Of a stretch of DNA of 8,837 nt, positions 1-4,619 are shown one piece after another. The stretch lies in NCBI GenBank assembly GCA_045643785.1, contig JAZRFR010000019.1, positions 1 through 8,837 on the forward strand, written 5' to 3'. The notes below the pieces were generated by a model. The model did no database searches. It was not told the origin of the DNA and saw only the letters and a program-made list of their open reading frames with translations. The position numbers and the translations under genes are program-made. The stretch is from CAMEON01 sp045643785 (GTDB taxonomy: Bacteria; Bacillota; Clostridia; Oscillospirales; CAG-272). The number at the start of each line of letters is the position of its first letter. Within the stretch, counting starts at the first letter, position 1.

Positions 1-334
1 CGTTTTCGGACATATCGTGGATGACCTTGCCCGTGGCGGCATCCTTGATCACCGTTCCTTCGGGAACAGGCAGGATCAAATCCTCGGCATTGGCGCCGTG
101 GAACTTCTCGGGCATACCGTTGCCGCCGTTCTGGGCGGTAAAGTGATGCTTGTAGCGGTAGGCCAGCAGGGTATTGGTGCCCTTGTCCAGGGGGAAGACG
201 ATGTTACCGCCGTTACCGCCGCCCCCGCCGCTGGGGCCGCCGTGGGAGACGTATTTCTCTCTGTGGAAGGCAATGGCGCCGTTGCCGCCGTTACCGGCCT
301 TGAGATAGACTTTTACGTGGTCGAAAAATTGCAT
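1..334 (-). CDS. obg: Obg family ribosome-assembly GTPase, N-terminal part (runs off left edge)
   Basis: Obg binds GTP and acts in large ribosomal subunit maturation and stress control. Only the first 111 residues lie in the window, all within the glycine-rich Obg domain that precedes the GTPase domain. The start reads MQFFDHVKVYLKAGNGGNG, followed by the REKY motif, the glycine-rich loop GGPSGGGGGNGG (residues 36-47) and NTLLAYRYKHHF, in the same order as B. subtilis Obg. ATG at 334-332 is preceded by AAGGAG with about 9 bases spacing. The GTPase and C-terminal domains are outside the window. Two acidic positions of the usual GGPDGGDGG pattern are Ser and Gly here. It lies 160 bases downstream of der on the same strand, with no clear promoter of its own between them, so it may be read from the der transcript. 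Family assignment is firm. Confidence 0.95.
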   Translation of the reverse strand, partial: MQFFDHVKVYLKAGNGGNGAIAFHREKYVSHGGPSGGGGGNGGNIVFPLDKGTNTLLAYRYKHHFTAQNGGNGMPEKFHGANAEDLILPVPEGTVIKDAATGKVIHDMSEN

Positions 335-415
335 ATTGTGAATCTCCTTTCGTGGGGAAGGATGGAAAATCAAAAAATGTTGTTTGTTATCGGGTGTCAT
401 CAAACAGAAAACATA

Positions 416-452
416 CCCGTTTACCTTCCCCCGAGGGGAAGGTAAACGCGGG
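416..452. repeat. Perfect hairpin in the der-obg spacer
   Basis: A perfect 13-bp inverted repeat has arms at 419-431 and 435-447 separated by a 3-base loop. It can extend to CCC at 416-418 pairing with GGG at 450-452 across a 2-base bulge. On the minus strand it is not directly followed by a U-run, so it is a poor intrinsic terminator. It may be an RNA processing or stabilising element, or a copy of a dispersed intergenic palindrome. Confidence 0.75.
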
Positions 453-483
453 CGAGGAATAGGTCACCCAAGTGAATCTCCGC

Positions 484-507
484 GTGGGATGAAATCACTC
501 ATCCCAC
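484..507. repeat. Inverted repeat overlapping the der stop codon
   Basis: GTGGGATGA at 484-492 and TCATCCCAC at 499-507 form a perfect 9-bp stem with a 6-base loop. The der stop codon (495-497 on the minus strand) sits in the loop. No U-run follows on the minus strand. It could slow 3' exonucleases or attenuate readthrough into obg; both roles are inferred. Confidence 0.6.
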
Positions 508-1883
508 CCGTCGTCCTCGGTATCCTTATTGTCCTTCTTGCCTCTGACGTTGATCTCGGGATCGTCGCCGCGCTGCTTGATGATCATCTTGATGGGCGTA
601 CCCTTGAAGCCATAGGTCTCCCGCAGGCAGTTTTCAATATACCGCTGGTAGGAGAAGTGGAACAGCTCGGCCATGTTGCAGAACAGCACGAAGGTGGGGG
701 GCGCGGTCTGGGTCTGGGTCATATAGTAGATCTTCAGGCGGCGGCCCTTGTCTGTGGGGGGCTGGACACGCATCATAGCTTCGCCCAGAACGTCGTTGAG
801 GGCGCCCGTAGTCACGCGGAGGTGAGACTGCTCGTAGACCGACAGAATGAGGTCGTAGAGTCCGTCGATGCGCTGTCCCGTCTTAGCCGAAACGAAGGTG
901 ATGGGAGCGTAGGGCATGTAGGCCAGAGCCTCGCGGATGCGGTCGGTAAAGGCCTTGACGGTGGAATTGTCCTTCTCGATGGAATCCCACTTGTTGACCA
1001 CGATGATGGTGGCCTTGCCTGCCTCGTGGGCAATGCCCGCGATCTTCTCGTCCTGCTCGGTGATGCCCACGGAGGCGTCGATCATCAGGAGGCATACGTC
1101 GGCTCGCTCCACCGCCATGTGGGCGCGGAGCACCGAGTATTTCTCGATCTGATCCCCGATCTTGGACTGACGGCGGATGCCCGCGGTGACGATGAAGGTG
1201 AAGGTACCGCGCTCGTTGACCACACGGGTGTCCACGGCGTCGCGGGTGGTACCCGCGATGTCGGAAACAATCATGCGGTTCTCGCCGAGGAAGCGGTTGA
1301 CGATGGAGGATTTTCCGGCGTTGGGCTTACCGATAACGGCGAACTTGATGCCGCTCTCCTCCTCCTCGCCTTCCTCCCAGTCGGCCAGCGCGTCACAGCA
1401 GGCGTCCAGCAGGTCGCCCGTACCCGAGCCGTGGATGGAGGACACCGCCACGGGATCGCAGTCGAAGCCCAGCTCGTAGAACTCGTAGTACTCGAAGGGC
1501 AGGTCGCCTACGCGGTCGCACTTATTGATGCAGGGAATGATGGGTTTGCCGCTCTTCTGAAGCATGACGGCAATGTCGCGGTCGGCGGCGGTCAGACCCG
1601 TGCGGACGTCACACATGAAGATGATGACGTCGGCATCGTCGATGGCCACCTGGGCCTGTACCTTCATCTGGGACAGGATGATGTCGTCGGTCTTGGGCTC
1701 GATACCGCCCGTGTCGATGAGGACAAGCTGGCGGCCGTTCCATTCGGTCTCGCCGTAGATGCGGTCGCGGGTGACACCGGGGGTGTCCTCTACAATGGAG
1801 CGACGCTCACCGATGAGCTTATTGAAAAGGGTAGATTTGCCGACGTTGGGACGGCCGACGACGGCGATGATAGGCTTGGACAT
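495..1883 (-). CDS. der: Ribosome-assembly GTPase Der (EngA), double GTPase domain
   Basis: Der is an essential GTPase in 50S subunit biogenesis, with two tandem G domains and a C-terminal KH-like domain. The 462 residues show G domain 1 with GRPNVGKS (10-17), DTPG (33-36), DTGG (57-60) and NKCD (120-123). G domain 2 has GKPNAGKS (185-192), TTRD (212-215), NKWD (297-300) and SAK (332-334). The KH-like part runs from about 352 to 438 and includes LKIYYMTQ and FKGTPIK, then an acidic tail of about 20 residues. B. subtilis Der is about 436 residues. The start at 1883 gives MSKPIIAVVGRPNVGKS and has AGGAG upstream; an in-frame ATG at 1982 would add 33 unrelated residues and overlap the lipoprotein gene. 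Odd feature: G3 of domain 2, normally DTAG, reads VTAG with Val232 (codon GTC at 1190-1188), replacing the Walker B aspartate. Probably co-transcribed with the two upstream genes. Confidence 0.97.
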   Translation of the reverse strand: MSKPIIAVVGRPNVGKSTLFNKLIGERRSIVEDTPGVTRDRIYGETEWNGRQLVLIDTGGIEPKTDDIILSQMKVQAQVAIDDADVIIFMCDVRTGLTAADRDIAVMLQKSGKPIIPCINKCDRVGDLPFEYYEFYELGFDCDPVAVSSIHGSGTGDLLDACCDALADWEEGEEEESGIKFAVIGKPNAGKSSIVNRFLGENRMIVSDIAGTTRDAVDTRVVNERGTFTFIVTAGIRRQSKIGDQIEKYSVLRAHMAVERADVCLLMIDASVGITEQDEKIAGIAHEAGKATIIVVNKWDSIEKDNSTVKAFTDRIREALAYMPYAPITFVSAKTGQRIDGLYDLILSVYEQSHLRVTTGALNDVLGEAMMRVQPPTDKGRRLKIYYMTQTQTAPPTFVLFCNMAELFHFSYQRYIENCLRETYGFKGTPIKMIIKQRGDDPEINVRGKKDNKDTEDDGWDE

Positions 1884-1944
1884 GGTTATGGTCTCCTTTC
1901 GGTCAGAGAAGGGTATTTTTTGATTTTTTAGATACTTGCGTGGA

Positions 1945-2232
1945 TCAATTCGCGAGCTTTTCTCCGATTTCAAAGCTTTCAACGATCAGAGCATCATTGG
2001 AATCTACATGGAACCAAATGTGGAGTGCTTCGCCGTTTCCGCAATCCCATTCGAAAATGGTAAAGCCCGAACCGACTTCGGTTCCTTTTTCTCCCAGTAG
2101 GGCAACCACTTCTTCATACGTCATGCCGACTTGAATTTCGTCGCTTTTTTCTTTGATCTGATTGCCGCAAGCGGACAGAGCGAAAAGAAGCAGAACAGAT
2201 AAGCACAGAAAGAAACAAAACTTGGCTTTCAT
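1945..2232 (-). CDS. Small lipoprotein, SmpA/BamE-like fold suspected
   Basis: This 95-residue protein begins MKAKFCFFLCLSVLLLF and has a lipobox LSAC with Cys22, so it should be exported, lipidated and held on the outer face of the membrane. The mature 74 residues contain GMTYEEVVALLGEKGTEVG, a short region around FEWDCGNGEALHIWF and then an acidic end. That order resembles the SmpA/OmlA (BamE) type small lipoprotein domain, in which G-M-x-x-x-x-V precedes a beta hairpin containing Trp; this is recognition by eye only. AAGGAGG lies 6 bases before ATG. It sits 42 bases after the DUF512 gene and 61 bases before der, so it reads as part of that operon, though it has no evident link to ribosome assembly. 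Its third positions look more AT-rich than those of its neighbours, which may mean later insertion between two genes that are often close together. Confidence 0.88.
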   Translation of the reverse strand: MKAKFCFFLCLSVLLLFALSACGNQIKEKSDEIQVGMTYEEVVALLGEKGTEVGSGFTIFEWDCGNGEALHIWFHVDSNDALIVESFEIGEKLAN

Positions 2233-2274
2233 GAGGAACCTCCTTCAGTTAAAAAGATGTGGATGGAGGAGGGA

Positions 2275-3588
2275 TCACTCGATCCCCAGCATTTCCTTGA
2301 TAAACTCCGCACCGTTATTCTTACCCGCGCGGATGGGCACATTCAGTTTCTCGGACAGCTCGGCGGGGGTCATATCGTCGAGGAACATAGCCTCGTCGGC
2401 GCGCAGGGTATTTTCGGGAATGATGAGCTCATCCCCCAGCTCTTTGCCTACAAGCTGCTTGTACATATCCTGGCCCGTCAGCAGTCCTGCCACGGTGACG
2501 GATTCGCCGAAAAAGTGGTTGATGATCTCGTAGACGTGGATGGTCAGTCCCTCCACCACAGCCTCCAAGCGGGCGGCCATGGCACAGACGGTGGGGTAAG
2601 CGGCTACACCCGTGCAGACCGATACGGTGCGGGGAGCCTTGTAGTCGGGCAGATACTCGTCGAGGAAGTTCATCTCATCCTCAAACTCGGTGAGCAGGGA
2701 CGTGATCATCCCCACGCCGTTCTCGATCTGGGCATAACCCTCGTAGTAGTCCTCGGTGGGGAGGGGAAGTCCCGCCTTGAGGTACAGCTCGTCGGCGCAG
2801 AAGAATTTTCGCGAACCGCACTCGGCCAGACACTTCTCCGCGAAGGCTTCTACCTGACGAATGACGGCGGCGGCCTCCTCGGGGGTGTAGGTAGTCAGAG
2901 GGAAGAGCTTGTCCCGATGCTTGGTCAGCCCCGCGGGGACGATGGACACGCTCTCCATAGCGTCACCCAAGGCGTAGAGGTCACGCATGGAGCGATCCAA
3001 TTCCTCGCCGTCATTGATGCCGCGGCAGAGAACCAGCTGTCCGCACAGGGTGATGCCCGCCTTGGCCAGTCGGGGCAGGTAATCCAGCACCAGTCCCGCC
3101 CGCTTGTTGTGCATCATCTTCACCCGCAGTTCGGGGTTAGTGGTATGCACCGAGACGTTAACGGGGGAGATGTGCATCTCGATGATGCGGTCGATGTCCT
3201 TGTCTCGGAGGTTGGTCATGGTGATGAAGTTGCCGTGGAGGAAGGACAGGCGGCTGTCGTCGTCCTTGAAGTACAGGGTTTCCCGCATTCCTTTGGGCAA
3301 CTGGTCGATGAAGCAGAAGATGCACTTGTTCTCGCAGGAGTGTTTCTTGTCCATGAGGGGGGTCTCGAAGTCCAGACCGATATCGTCGTACTCCCGCTTG
3401 CGGATGGTGACCTCGAAGGGATTGCTGTCCCGCTCAAGCGCCAGCTTGACTTCGGTGGCGGTGAGGAAGAAGCGGTAATCCAGTACGTCGGTAACCTCGC
3501 GGCTGTTAATGGATATGAGGATGTCTCCCGCCAGGATTCCGTGCTTTTCGGCGCGGCTGTGAGGGGTGACGGAGGTGATTCTGACCAT
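2275..3588 (-). CDS. DUF512 family protein: PDZ-like domain plus radical-SAM-like Cys motif
   Basis: A 437-residue cytosolic protein of the DUF512 family, conserved in Clostridia and often found next to der; its reaction is unknown. Residues 1-63 form a PDZ-like domain (SRAEKHGILAGDILISIN). A Cys motif C85-x3-C89-x2-C92 (HSCENKCIFCFIDQLPKGMR) matches the spacing that binds a 4Fe-4S cluster in radical SAM enzymes. It is followed by family hallmarks FLHGNFITMTNL, VHTTNPELRVKMMHNKRAG, CRGINDGEELDRS and a C-terminal DUF512 part with FFCADELYLKAG and YAQIENGVGM. ATG at 3588 is chosen because the product starts at the PDZ-like domain and AAAGGAG lies 10 bases upstream. An upstream in-frame ATG at 3657 falls on the predicted transcription start and so is unlikely. 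It is the first gene of the leftward operon. Family call firm; enzymatic role inferred. Confidence 0.94.
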   Translation of the reverse strand: MVRITSVTPHSRAEKHGILAGDILISINSREVTDVLDYRFFLTATEVKLALERDSNPFEVTIRKREYDDIGLDFETPLMDKKHSCENKCIFCFIDQLPKGMRETLYFKDDDSRLSFLHGNFITMTNLRDKDIDRIIEMHISPVNVSVHTTNPELRVKMMHNKRAGLVLDYLPRLAKAGITLCGQLVLCRGINDGEELDRSMRDLYALGDAMESVSIVPAGLTKHRDKLFPLTTYTPEEAAAVIRQVEAFAEKCLAECGSRKFFCADELYLKAGLPLPTEDYYEGYAQIENGVGMITSLLTEFEDEMNFLDEYLPDYKAPRTVSVCTGVAAYPTVCAMAARLEAVVEGLTIHVYEIINHFFGESVTVAGLLTGQDMYKQLVGKELGDELIIPENTLRADEAMFLDDMTPAELSEKLNVPIRAGKNNGAEFIKEMLGIE

Positions 3589-3662
3589 GCTTTCGGGGCT
3601 CCTTTCCTCCGGTTTGCAAAAGATTTGCAGACGGCATAGTGATACATAATAATCCAACTTAT

Positions 3663-3691
3663 ATTATACCACAAAAAGAAGAAAATGTCAA
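3663..3691 (-). promoter_or_regulatory. Sigma-A type promoter for the DUF512-lipoprotein-der operon
   Basis: On the minus strand TTGACA (3691-3686) is followed by exactly 17 bases and TATAAT (3668-3663), with TGG just before the -10 box (extended -10). All 12 core bases match consensus. The expected start is near 3656, giving a leader of about 68 bases that contains a small TGCAAA/TTTGCA hairpin (3615-3629) before the ribosome binding site. Confidence 0.9.
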
Positions 3692-3807
3692 ATGGAAAAA
3701 TGGGGATTCTTATAAAAAAGTAGGGAAGAAAATGGATGAATTGCACAAAAAACGAGGGGAGAATATATGCAATCAAATGAACTTTAAAGATAATAGAAGA
3801 AACGGTA

Positions 3808-3836
3808 TTGACAATGAACGCGTGATGTGATATAAT
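3808..3836 (+). promoter_or_regulatory. Sigma-A type promoter for the membrane protein gene
   Basis: TTGACA (3808-3813), 17 bases, TATAAT (3831-3836) preceded by TGA (extended -10). All core bases match consensus. The expected start is near 3843, leaving a leader of only about 24 bases with AGGAGG at 3852-3857. It points away from the 3663-3691 promoter; about 116 AT-rich bases between the two hold no gene I can support. Confidence 0.9.
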
Positions 3837-3866
3837 GACGACATAAAATTCAGGAGGTCATTTTGT

Positions 3867-4415
3867 ATGGCAAAGTCAAAGAATCTGTGGCTGACTTGTT
3901 TATGGGACGTCGTCAAGACATCCCTGGCGTGCTTCGGTATGCTTCTCGTCTTCTCGATCATCCTCGCGGCTGTGCTGATGGAATTTGAGAGCCGGCTTAT
4001 CCGAGACTCCATCATGTACGTTCTGACCATGGCTTGCTACGCAGTCTTTTTCTATCGGTTTCACATGTTTCCCCGCATCAGTACCTACGTTGTACATACC
4101 GACAAGGTTGACATGAAGCAGGAGCTGCTGGGATTTTTCCGTGCCGACGGAAAATTTATTCTGGCTATTTACGCTCTCGCCACTGTCGCTATCGAAATCT
4201 CCTGCTTTATTTTCCCCAGTCCTACACCCAATCCCATTGCAACCGCGTGCCTGTTTGCCTTAGGCCCCTTCAGCGGGCTGATTCCCGTGCCCGTTCTCCG
4301 TTCGGTGGTGGGCTTCGTGTACGCCACCGTTGTCCTGTGCGGTTTGACACTGCTCCGTAGCCGTAAGATCTATAAGAACGACCTGGCGGCCAATGCGAGA
4401 CGGCGGGAGCGGTAA
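3867..4415 (+). CDS. Hypothetical multi-pass membrane protein
   Basis: A 182-residue integral membrane protein that I do not recognise. Hydrophobic segments lie at about 19-38 (CFGMLLVFSIILAAVLM), 47-63, 97-116 and 146-163, with a weaker one at 124-143 rich in Pro and Gly. The N-terminus (MAKSKN) and the Arg-rich C-terminus (NARRRER) are basic; with four or an even number of crossings both would face the cytosol. There is no signal peptide or catalytic motif. AGGAGG ends 9 bases before ATG, and a consensus promoter sits just upstream, so expression is probably strong and monocistronic. Downstream lie the heptamer inverted repeat and a terminator shared with the converging gene. Existence is well supported; function unknown. 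Confidence 0.88.
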   Translation: MAKSKNLWLTCLWDVVKTSLACFGMLLVFSIILAAVLMEFESRLIRDSIMYVLTMACYAVFFYRFHMFPRISTYVVHTDKVDMKQELLGFFRADGKFILAIYALATVAIEISCFIFPSPTPNPIATACLFALGPFSGLIPVPVLRSVVGFVYATVVLCGLTLLRSRKIYKNDLAANARRRER

Positions 4416-4433
4416 ATTGCAGTTTAACGGTAA

Positions 4434-4530
4434 GATACAAGGATACAAGATACGAGATACAAGATATGCAAAACCCTTACGGTGGCTTCCGTTTCTATAT
4501 CTTGTATCTTGTATCTCCGTATCTCGTATC
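4434..4530. repeat. Large inverted repeat made of GATACRA heptamers
   Basis: The left arm (4434-4467) reads as a run of heptamers GATACAA/GATACGA ending GATAT. The right arm (4497-4530) is its inverted counterpart. The arms pair over about 30 bases with one or two mismatches and a single-base bulge, enclosing a 29-base loop (4468-4496) that itself holds ACGG/CCGT. There is no coding sense and no U-run at the end. It resembles a dispersed intergenic palindrome (REP or MITE-like) or a tandem heptamer array that was copied in inverse orientation. Confidence 0.85.
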
Positions 4531-4566
4531 TATTCGACAAACCCAAATTTGAATTATTCTCAAACC

Positions 4567-4601
4567 AAAAGCGACTGCCCCTTGTGGGACAGCCGCTTTT
4601 T
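4567..4601 (-). terminator. Intrinsic terminator, best on the minus strand
   Basis: A hairpin with stem AAAAGCG-CTG-CCC and a short loop is flanked by A and T runs. Read on the minus strand every stem position pairs if two G-U wobbles are allowed, and it ends in UUUU; read on the plus strand the same two positions become A-C mismatches. It lies 19 bases after the stop of the large lipoprotein gene on the minus strand, and downstream of the converging membrane protein gene, so it probably ends the former efficiently and the latter less so. Confidence 0.88.
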
Positions 4602-4619
4602 CATTGGAATTCTATGTGA

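Noticed and set aside
335..415. Promoter for obg in the spacer
   Set aside because: TTGATG with a 17-base gap meets no acceptable -10 box, so no promoter is claimed.
384..1931. Long plus-strand open frame of 515 codons
   Set aside because: Antisense to der, which has unmistakable GTPase motifs; the product is low complexity and the frame starts inside the hairpin spacer without a ribosome binding site.
1884..1982. Upstream in-frame start for der adding 33 residues
   Set aside because: The extension is not part of the Der family and overlaps the lipoprotein gene; the inner ATG has a good AGGAG and begins at the conserved N-terminus.
3613..3629. TGCAAA/TTTGCA hairpin in the DUF512 leader as a riboswitch or attenuator
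   Set aside because: Only 6 bp with a 3-base loop in a leader of about 68 bases; too small for a known riboswitch and no alternative structure seen.
2257..3639. Plus-strand open frame of 460 codons
   Set aside because: Antisense to the DUF512 gene, which matches its family along its whole length.
3589..3657. Upstream in-frame start for the DUF512 gene
   Set aside because: It coincides with the predicted transcription start, so the message would have almost no leader; the inner ATG has a ribosome binding site and starts at the PDZ-like domain.
4434..4530. GATAC repeats as a CRISPR array
   Set aside because: Units are 7 bases without spacers and the two halves are inverted, unlike direct repeats with unique spacers.
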